A model generated the notes under the pieces. That model ran no database searches, was not told where the DNA came from, and saw only the letters and a list, made by a program, of their open reading frames with translations. The position numbers and the translations under genes are program-made. Below are positions 55,601 through 64,000 of a stretch of DNA of 64,000 nucleotides, piece after piece. Origin of the DNA: Maylandia zebra (lineage: Eukaryota > Chordata > Actinopteri > Cichliformes > Cichlidae). The number at the start of each line of letters is the position of its first letter. The stretch's first letter is position 1. The stretch lies in assembly GCF_041146795.1 (NCBI RefSeq), contig NC_135167.1, positions 7,770,954 through 7,834,953 on the forward strand. The letters are read 5' to 3'.

Positions 55601-58149
55601 GAGTCAGCACGCTGAGGATACTTTGGTTGCAATTGACTCAGACAGGTATGGTCAAACCTGGTATTCATGTTATTAGGTTAAAACAGTAGTACACTAAGGA
55701 CTAACGGTCTGGTGTTATCATTCAAATCCTTACCTACTTAACTCTGTCCAAAGAATGTAAGATGAATCAAGATGTTAAACTCATTTAGACGTTAAATAAC
55801 CACATGATGTCTAACCCACCATATGTCATATCTTACCAATTCAGGTTAGTGTCTGTAAACCTATACTCTACAATCTAAAATGTAAACCTGTTAAAAAAAG
55901 TCAAAAGGCTTTTAGTAGACAGTTGAATTTTACACATCAAAATGACTGAATTTATTTATGTATGTGTAAATTTACGTTTATATGAAATCATAAGGCAATG
56001 TCTTTTTCAAATCGTCAAAGAGAAAGCACACCATTTCAAATATTAAACAAACCAGAACACTTCATAAATTACAGTTGCACTGTTAGGTTTGATATTTATT
56101 TATAGGAGTTTTGAACTCTTCCAGCAAGCTCAAAACATTAACATATAGTGCATTATGATTGGTGTTTGGGTCCTTAAAAGTGGAGGAATCTAGAAGAGGT
56201 AAAATCACAGCAGCTGTTTGTAAAAGACAAGCGATTACATAGAATAAGATGTGGGTATTTGTCCAGTATAGTTTTGTAAATAGAAAGTATACCAGTGCTT
56301 CTGGGCTAATGAAGGCCAAGAAGCCAGATTATAAAGTACACTCATGATGTGCGATCGATAATGAATTTGATATAAACTGTAACACAGAATATACGAATGT
56401 AGTCCAAAGGCAACAGCATGTATGCATATAAGTAAAGTTACTATAATGAATAGCGTTTAATAACTTGGTCTGTACAAGTATTTTCCTAACTGTTAAATTA
56501 AAACAGGCCCATTTTCTGTAATTCAGTCTAACCTTAATTTTCTTCGCTGGGTTCTCAATTTGCTTTCTAAAATTGTGCCTCCTAAGTTATGAAGAATCTG
56601 TCCTTCATGTCTTAACAGTGATGAGGAGATTGATTTTGAGCAGTATTCCTCTGGATACTCTTCAGCTGAGGTGAGTTATTTCCACAGGACATTTTTTAGA
56701 TTCTCTTTGAATCTGTTAGCATTGTGTCAAACTGGTTGGGTGACTTTTAGCCACAGCATGCTGAACTATAGTTTATGTTCTTATCAAATCTGGCTTTTTG
56801 ATTTTTGTTTTAATTTTAGCTCCCTGCCTTGGTGCTTTGGTGCTTTTTTCACAAACACATTGGATTGACTTGTCAGCACACACCACTGAAACGAGACCAC
56901 TGAACACACTACCCTTTGCACCACCAAATTACATGCAACCTTGGGATTTTTTTTTCTTCATTAGCATTCAAATCTCTCAATGAATACAGAAGAGAGACTT
57001 ACCACAAAGCAAGAAAGCACGAGATAAGGCTAATCAAAAAGGTATTGGCTGAAGCACATGATTATTATGCCAACAAAGGTCATTCAGCAAGCAGCTCATT
57101 TACAGCTGCACCAGAAATGCATCAGACATTCACAACTGGTAGCAAATTGTTTTTTGTTTGAATTTGTACGCATGCTAGAAACGACATGTACTGAGTACAT
57201 TTGTGAATAAATGTGAGAATAAAGGATAAGTTTTACTTCTGTTATTTGTCTTTCCCAGGCACTGAGTCTCGTGATTTAAGATTATTATCTTGGTTTGTAC
57301 CTTGTGGCAAACTGTCTTGTTCTATTCTAACAAGACATACAGAGACTGAGTCATAAAATCTGGAAATAACTTGGCATGTTTCACTTCCAGTTCCTTCCTC
57401 TTGAGGTTGGTGGGTTTTTTGAAGGTTTTCTGGTGACAAAAGCTTTAGACACTTTCAAGTTTACTGTCCAGCATGCAGGATGCAAGTAGATACCCCCATC
57501 ATGAATTTGGACCCTTTTACATGTCCCAGAAGTGTTTGCTAAAGAAGACTTCAGAGGTTGTCAGCTATAATGGATACATTACAGCTGAATGACTTCCACA
57601 TTGTCACCACAATGTTTCTGACATTAGTGTTTTAAGTTTGATCAAGGCTGCATTGATTTTTAAAGATTTACATTCCAAAACGAATATAATAAAGTAACAT
57701 AACAAAATAACATAACAACACTTCCAAGCTGGCTTACAAAACTATGTGCTAAATGGACTGGTACTCATCAAGAGCCAGGGAATCAAATCCTATGCCTTCT
57801 GTTTAATAAATGAACTGTTCTACTTCATGAGCACAGCCTCTCACAGAGTGCAGCAGCCCTTGATAGACTTGCCTTTAAATATGTAATTTTGAGGGGGGCA
57901 GACTTTCCATGTAAAAATTCATTAAGTAACATTATTTTTAAGTGGTTACACTATTCTGGTTGCATCACATCTCACTTATATTCTGTCTTTGCTCTCCAGA
58001 TCCATCCTGATTTGAGCAAGCAGCTACTTCAGGATGGCTATCGCCTGGATGAGATCCCTGACGATGAGGACCTGGACCTGATTCCACCCAAAGCCATGGG
58101 CTCCTCTGTGTGCTGCTGCTCTGAGGGCCCATCCTGCCCCATACAGTGA
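52553..58149 (+). CDS. fam219b: fam219b: FAM219 family protein (gene model)
   Basis: Function unknown. Coding parts 52553-52627, 54508-54616, 55346-55439, 55568-55645, 56619-56670 and 58000-58149 join in frame to 185 residues. The acidic N terminus is [11 protein letters not shown]. The conserved middle includes [12 protein letters not shown], a Lys/Arg-rich stretch [12 protein letters not shown] and NKGYAALSQ. The acidic core [20 protein letters not shown] leads to the family signature [20 protein letters not shown] and PPK. It ends with a cysteine cluster ([11 protein letters not shown]) that could be lipidated (inference). ALSQ and the cox5a neighbour favour FAM219B over FAM219A. No membrane span or enzyme motif seen. 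Confidence 0.92.
53064..54313. mobile_element. Possible TIR-bounded DNA element
   Basis: TACAGTACTGTGCAATTGTC at 53064 and its diverged inverted partner (TACAGCACCGTGTAAAGTCT on the minus strand) at 54313 could be the ends of a DNA transposon. The interior holds a Penelope-like relic, which would be a nested insertion. No duplication confirmed. Confidence 0.4.
53505..54040 (-). pseudogene. Penelope-like element reverse transcriptase relic
   Basis: Minus-strand fragments occur in the right order. [17 protein letters not shown] comes first, then [11 protein letters not shown] (motif A-like, Asp kept), then [19 protein letters not shown] and [16 protein letters not shown] resemble the MGSPxSPIVANLYMEE block of Penelope-like reverse transcriptases. 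HWY-stop-YMDDNWV is motif C. Stops interrupt after MGSPL, before YMDD and further on, and frames shift, so it is dead. No GIY-YIG endonuclease found. Confidence 0.75.
54508..54616 (+). CDS. fam219b: fam219b exon 2
   Basis: 109 bases encoding [20 protein letters not shown] and [16 protein letters not shown], with [12 protein letters not shown] the conserved block. Donor CTAC|GTAAGT, phase 1. Confidence 0.9.
54617..55345 (+). other. fam219b intron 2
   Basis: About 0.7 kb, GTAAGT to ATCTCAAG, with GTT repeats near 54845-54870. Nothing else seen. Confidence 0.8.
55346..55439 (+). CDS. fam219b: fam219b exon 3
   Basis: 94 bases encoding [20 protein letters not shown] through RQGAK, very basic. 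Ends in phase 2 at AGAG|GTCAGA. Confidence 0.88.
55568..55645 (+). CDS. fam219b: fam219b exon 4
   Basis: 78 bases after TTTTTTAG, encoding [20 protein letters not shown] then AIDSD. Donor ACAG|GTATGG. The NKGYxALSQ block is diagnostic of FAM219. Confidence 0.93.
55646..56618 (+). other. fam219b intron 4
   Basis: About 1 kb, GTATGG to CTTAACAG. No feature recognised. Confidence 0.85.
56619..56670 (+). CDS. fam219b: fam219b exon 5
   Basis: 52 bases encoding [17 protein letters not shown]; phase 2 in, phase 0 out at GTGAGT. Confidence 0.94.
56671..57999 (+). other. fam219b intron 5
   Basis: About 1.3 kb, GTGAGT to GCTCTCCAG. No exon or clear element recognised. Confidence 0.85.
58000..58149 (+). 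CDS. fam219b: fam219b exon 6, coding end
   Basis: Encodes [34 protein letters not shown] and the cysteine-rich end, with TGA at 58147-58149. The most conserved part of the family. Confidence 0.95.
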   Translation: MHPDLSKQLLQDGYRLDEIPDDEDLDLIPPKAMGSSVCCCSEGPSCPIQ

Positions 58150-60475
58150 TGTCAGTGCAGTGACTCAAATCTAACAAAGTCTTGGCTCCTGCTTCAGCTT
58201 ACTTTAATGACTGGTGCCTGACGCCTTCTTTGTCACGCAGCTCCACTGCTGCACTGCTAGAGGACTTCCAGCTCTAAAGCCAAACACCTCTTCATGCAGG
58301 ACTGCGTGCACTGAGATTGCTCAACCCCCTTTGAAAATGCAGGTGGACGTGAGAACAAGCCTTATCCACTGTGACCCCAAAGCTTGACCTATTTTTTTTT
58401 ATTTATTCTTTTTTTCTTTTGTTTCTTAAAAAAAATAGGACTGTGTGAAATGCTAACTACACTACTGCTCCTAACAGATTAATTCAACATTTAGGATGAT
58501 GCCCTTGTTAACCCAAGGGTGAACTGGTTACTGTCTTTTGTAATCAGGCAGTTACTTGTGCAACCCTCTAAGCATGACATGCATACAGATATGCTATACA
58601 GTCTTACTGTTTCAGCTCTTTGGTGAATCTGCATTACCCAGTTATCAACCAACAGCTACATGAAGTAATTGTACCTTGTTTTATCAATGACATTCCCAGA
58701 TCACTGAAGTATTAACTATTTTTTTTTCTTTAAAATTACATTTGAGTTTTATTCCTAAATGAAATGGCCACCACATAAATAGTCATGTCTCAACAAAAAT
58801 AACTACTTACAATCTGAAAGATATAGTTTTTGAGTGGACTCATTAATAACACAAATAATCACTATAAAAGGTCACTACGTTTTACAAGTTGTAATTGAGA
58901 AAACTGCGACAAACCGAGGAGGACTAAGCCATCATCTCCTTAAAAAAAACAAAACAAAAAAAAGGTCATTGGACAGGACTGGATAAGGAGAAAGTGAAGC
59001 ATACTAGTATTCTAGTTGGCAAATGCCACACTGCTGTTTAAGGCACAGCTGTGAGCAGATGGAATAAAGTGCTTTGATACATTTAACTACATTTGGACTT
59101 CATAGAAGTCATTATGTGACATTTGCATTTCAGTTTTTTTTTATTCGATATGCATTAAGTAACATGGTGTGGTTGAGAAAAATTCAAATATGGATTTATG
59201 TTAAAAACTTTTGTGTTCAAAGATGGATATGTAGCATTTTGATTTAGAGCCTCATTCAGGGTATGATTCAACTAAGAGTTACTTTATTTTATTTATATAT
59301 ATATATATATTTGTCATTATTTGTTGAAGACACTAACTATTGTGACACGATAACATGACAGCAGATCACCATTAGAATCAAACTTTTAGTCCAGCCTTAT
59401 GTTATTTTATTAAGCTTATACTATATGTTGGCCTCATTTTCTGTGTTATGTGTTGCTGATGCCTACATAATGGACGCACTTATGTACTGAAAAAAATTAA
59501 ACTGGAAGACAATTTTTCTTTTTCCACTTTTAAAAATGTATGTGTTCACTGACATGCTACAGCCTGGGTGATATTTTACTGTTAACTGTTTGAAACCGTA
59601 GTAAAAGGAAAAGATGTTAAATGTCAGAGTAAGTGGTAGTGATCACTTCTCAGGAGATTTATTTGTGTGTATGTGTGTGCATGCGTGAGTGATGGATGGA
59701 TGGGTGGGTGTATGATCATAAATAGAAATGATTTGGTTTTCCACTTACATTTACGAAATAGAAATTAGGAAACTGCACAACGAGTCAAGTGCAGGGAGGA
59801 CATGTGGCTGCTATTTTTACTGAGATACTGGCCACTCTGTTACTTCCTTTGCTGTGATGTTAACTCTCAGTGGTGTGAATAAATGATATAGCATACCACT
59901 TGATCAACATAACAAATTGAGGACTGGAAAAGTGACATTTTGTGCAATGACAAAGTAGGAACCTTGGTTTGTACTTTACAAAGTTGGAATCAGTTCCTTT
60001 TTTCCCCTTACACCTTTGCACTGTAAGGTGTTAGAAAATCTTACCTTACTAGTATTTGTCACGCACACCATCTCCTCCCAGCACTACTTGGTTGTAATGT
60101 GGTTGTTTAAGGAATAAAAGCTGATTCTACTATAACACTTAAGTGTGAGTTACTCGATACAGGTGTGAACTAAATGCTTTATAATGGACCAGCTGAATTT
60201 ATAGTGTATTGACGCCGGCCCTGGCTCTGCACGTTCTTATGTACATACAATTTTGCACTTAACACCAGTGGTCAGTAGCAAGTACACTTGACTCACCTGT
60301 ACTATGCAACTATTGGGACAATCTGTATGGTGTACATCCCTGTGATGAGATAGTGTTGTTGCGTGCAAAATGCAATAACAGGTTGTTTTTTTTTATGATG
60401 GTAAATGCTAATCTTTTTATTTGAATTGTATTGTTAATTGGTTTACATTAAAAAATAAAAATCAGTTGATTATGT
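58150..60475 (+). other. fam219b 3' untranslated region
   Basis: About 2.3 kb of AT-rich DNA. Candidate polyadenylation signals are AATAAA at 60113-60118 and in the A-rich stretch at 60450-60461. The distal one gives the longest form. A short AT array lies at 59296-59311. Confidence 0.5.
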
Positions 60476-61914
60476 TTATGTGTCTTATTTTTGATTAGCT
60501 ATTATTAGTTGTTCTTTGGTAAATGGGTAGTAACCACTTGCCTGCTACTATGTGGATTTTCAAGATATTAAAACTCATGAACTCTTTAAAACTTCTCAAG
60601 GTTTCCTGTAATATCAGGCACGTAGACATTTGCAGCTTTAAATCCTGGATTTTTTTGAGTCCTGGACCTTTATGGATTGGACATCCCACAGACTCTCAGT
60701 CAAAATAAGATTTGGGGAATTTGTAGAACAACCTTTTGTCATGTCCCTCAAAGATTTTATGCTACTGAACCATTGTTGCTCTATCAGAATACATTTTGCT
60801 CTTTCTTTTAGTGTTTAGTTACATTTACATTTACATGAATGTTATGTTTCATAGCAGAACATTCACCAGAATAGCACATAGTTCTTCTGTGTTTTGCTGC
60901 CATTTCTTTTAGGTAAAAAAACTGCAAACACACCTGAAACTGTCAGTGACACCTGGAACATCTCAGAGGACGCGCACATTTTGATCACATTTTTCATCAA
61001 TCAGTAATTAAAAAAAAAAAAAAAAAAAAAATCCACCTTAGATGTTACTTTAATAATAATCAGCACAACAGCATCAATAGCCTAATTTGTTTTTCCCCCC
61101 CCTAACAGCCCTCCCCATCCTTATTTATATTAGTTTCACTTCATATTTTTCTCCAACTTGTCTGTGCCCCACCAGTGGGGACCCACCCAACCCCTCACAG
61201 TTTCAGAACCACTGCTGTCAGGAGATATTCAGTATTACAGACTGCACCTATCTGTGTCTTCACTGACACGGCTGACTACTGCAGTTGTTGTAGTTTTCAC
61301 TCGTTTTTACTTTCATTCAGCACTTTTGTTTTCATTACTTTCCAGGCTGCATTTTCTCACTTCAATTTGATTTTTGTTGGCAAGTTTTATGGAAACACAT
61401 TATAATAATCACACACCATTAAGCCTTTGCAAGATGTTAGTTAATATGTATTTCATCATCAAAGTATTACTTCTTCTTAGTATGTCGTTTATAAACACTG
61501 ATATAAATGCTTTACTGTTCCTTAACAAGCTCACCTATAACGTGTTCAACGACAGCATTTTTATATTTTATAAATGACGGATTAACAATTTCTAAATACA
61601 GTTACATCAATTACATCAAGCACAAACAAATGTTTTATAAATACTTGTACTACATTGTAATTCATGAATAATTAAAACAGCTACTAGTCGTTAGTAAAGC
61701 ATTTTGTGTGAATCTAAAGGGAAGACAATCTATGTCTGACAAAGCTTTACAAATGAAACTGAACGGTCAGCAGGACCTCAAGACTCAAACAGGCCTCAGC
61801 TATCTTCACAAGAGACAAAGGAAAGACACAAAGCACAAGGGGATCCAGCACATACAAATTTCTACTGCATGATGCAAACATAATTCACTGTTTTCAGAAT
61901 AATGAAATGTATGT
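60476..61914. other. Downstream region with A-run
   Basis: A 22-base A run at 61010-61031 may be a retroposon tail, but no body was recognised beside it. No gene seen. Confidence 0.45.
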
Positions 61915-62640
61915 TGGGCCAGAGACACAGCGTTTAGCACTCTTTAATATGGTTATCAGCCCACCCTGTGCAGCTATAACAGCTTCAACTCTTCTAGAAA
62001 GCTTTCCACAAGTTTTAGGAGAGTGTTTATGGGAATTTTTGTCCATTCTTCCAGAACCGCATTTGTAAGATCAGACACTGATGTTGGGCAAGAACGCCCG
62101 GCTCGTAGTCTTCAATCCGATTCATCCCAGAGGTGTTCTATCGGCACTTCTATCAGCACTCTGTGTCGGCCAGTTAAGTTCTTCCACACCAAACTCGCTC
62201 ATCCATGTCTTTATGGACCTTGCTTTGTGCACTGGTGTGTAGTCATGTTGGAACAGGAAGGAAATTGTCCAAAATGCCTTGGAATGCTATAGTATCAACA
62301 GTTCATTTCACTGGAACTAAGGGGGTGAGCCAAACTCTTTCAAATCAACACCATACAATAATCCCCACTCCACCAAACTTTACATTTTGCACAGTGAAGT
62401 CACACAAGTACCGTTCTCCTGCCAACCACCAAACCCAGAGTCATTCTTTGGATTTCCAGATGATTTTCTGTCTAGAGAACAGGTTTCGACTGCTCTAGAG
62501 TCCGGTGGTGGCGTGCTTTACATAACTGCACCTGATTTTTTGGTGGTGTGAGGTTTAAACGCAGTTGTTCAGCTACAAAAACCTATTTCATTAAGCTCTC
62601 TACACACTGTTCTTGAGCTAATCTGAAGGGCACATGAAGT
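61915..62640 (-). mobile_element. Decayed Tc1-like transposon
   Basis: Minus-strand remnants of a Tc1 transposase C terminus read EHLWDESD, ATVLEEWTKIP-like TNAVLEEWTKIP and LLKLVESFLEEL. Earlier positions hold TTCACTGGAACTAAGGGGG and CTCCACCAAACTTTACATTT, shared with the relic at 12130. Many stops and indels; ends not defined. Confidence 0.7.
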
Positions 62641-63600
62641 TTAGAGGTCTGTAGCAAAAGTCCGCTGACCCTGCTACTGTAGTAGTAGGGTAAATATTTA
62701 GTAGTGAGAAAATTTCACAACTGGACTTGCTGCACAAGTGGCATCCTGTCACAGTACCACACTGAAATTCACTGAACTTCTGTGTGGGTTCTCAATCACC
62801 TAGGTCATTTTCGTCTAAGGGACTACCATGGAAAGAAAGTTTTTTGAAAGTTAAAGAAGTGGGTATTCGTCAGGGTTCAGAGGAATTAATGTACAACACA
62901 AACACCGAACCAACAGCCATCTACATATCTCAGTTTCAAAACACATAAGCACCAAAGCCTTGTGACCAAAATGATAAAGAATAAAAGTAATATTGTTTAT
63001 ATATAGTTTTTGGTTACTTTATATAAAGTCTATTTTTTTTTAATTTCAGTTTACTATAAAATTTTCCCCAACACGTTTTAGTTCTTAGTTTAGTTTTAGT
63101 TAACTGTAATGGCCTCGGATCAGTTTACGAGCTAAGCAGCATGAACCATACACTGTCTGTGGTTTCCTCAAGGGGGTAGCAGGGAGCCACACTGCAATTT
63201 AATGATTATGCTGCGCTTCAACCTCAGCACAGCCCTGTCCCATTAACTTTTTGTAGAATTATTTTAAACCTTGCTTAATAATGGTTCATGTTTCATTTTA
63301 AAAATTAATAGAACAGGTTGTTTTCTTTAAACTTACTAACCGTCTACCTATTGAGAGACCAATATCCATGTGCAGAAAGATCAATTTCAAGCTTTAAAAC
63401 TATCCATTTGTAACTGACAACATCCACATCTACTTGTGCTTACATTTTCATATATTGTGCCTGCATTTGGCACTTTAAAATCAGTTCAATACCTTCTGAA
63501 AATATACCAATTTGGTTCGAGTTTTTAGTTGATCTTATGCGAAGAATCGGAATTAACACATTACAGGTAAAAGAGCTTAATAAAAGTGGTGAACTGAAAA
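62641..63600. other. Non-coding stretch
   Basis: AT-rich DNA; nothing recognised. Confidence 0.45.
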
Positions 63601-64000
63601 GGGCTGATACTTGTTGCTGTCGCTGGGCGGGCCTAACGCTGTAGTGCGCCATGCTGGGGGTGTCAATTGAAGGCGAGGAAAAAAACCGACTGGGAGTCAC
63701 CTCAGCGCTTTCCGAGATATGAGATCTGGCCGTTTTCCAGTCGGTGCACTTTTTTATTAAAGAAGAAAACCCCGAAAATCACGGGGCAAAAAAAAGAAAG
63801 AAAGAGACGCACACGCATTTGAAGAGGTCACCCAGAAAAACAGCGTTCAGCGGCTTTCTGCCGGCGGATCAGTCGGAATCTGCGGTGTACGCTCGGAGTC
63901 TCGCTCCCCCAACCCCCCCGTGCGCGCGCGCGCGTGTGTGCGTGTGTTTACAAGTGTTTGAACGACTGCCAAAAGAAGAAGGGAGGAAAACGCCAAGGAA
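63601..64000. promoter_or_regulatory. GC-rich promoter or first-exon-like right edge
   Basis: The base composition shifts to CpG-rich, with GGGCGGG, CCGGCGG and a GCGC/GTGT run at 63920-63941. This suggests a promoter and leader of another gene running past the window. Direction and identity cannot be told. Confidence 0.4.

Noticed and set aside
56083-56319. A 78-codon minus-strand frame in fam219b intron 4
   Set aside because: No family match and no splice or promoter context.

Overview
The window reads as teleost fish nuclear DNA. It is AT-rich and intron-rich, with long CA/GT arrays, Tc1, hAT, LINE, SINE, LTR and Penelope-type repeats, and three split protein genes with GT-AG introns, all on the + strand. 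A percomorph fish is my guess from the repeat mix; the species cannot be named.

Gene 1 (about 5.2-46.6 kb) is a SNAP25-type t-SNARE gene. Its first coding exon lies at 24643 and its stop at 45299. Two 118-base exons, 5a and 5b, form a mutually exclusive pair, and either choice gives a 204-residue protein. Gene 2 (about 48.6-51.3 kb) is cox5a, a nuclear-encoded subunit of mitochondrial cytochrome c oxidase (141-residue precursor). Gene 3 (52.55-60.5 kb) is fam219b (185 residues, function unknown). COX5A and FAM219B are also neighbours on human 15q24, whereas human SNAP25 is on chromosome 20. This snap25 copy may therefore be a distinct paralog.

Mobile DNA by region: a nearly intact Tc1-like element on the minus strand (1224-2831); a second, internally deleted copy on the plus strand (22990-24353) ending 254 bases before the first coding exon of snap25; a non-autonomous hAT element with an 8-base target duplication (7832-8851); a 5'-truncated LINE with an open reverse transcriptase frame and an 8-base duplication (29421-31611); a tRNA-derived SINE (33440-33668); a solo LTR with a 5-base duplication (37930-38556); a decayed Penelope-like reverse transcriptase in fam219b intron 1; and several worn Tc1-type relics. 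The last 400 bases look like a GC-rich promoter or first exon of a further gene.

The genes share no pathway: SNAP25 drives vesicle fusion, COX5A respiration, and FAM219B is uncharacterised. I saw no CRISPR array, rRNA, free tRNA gene or bacterial-style operon. All exon boundaries come from reading frame, splice consensus and remembered family sequence, not from transcript data.
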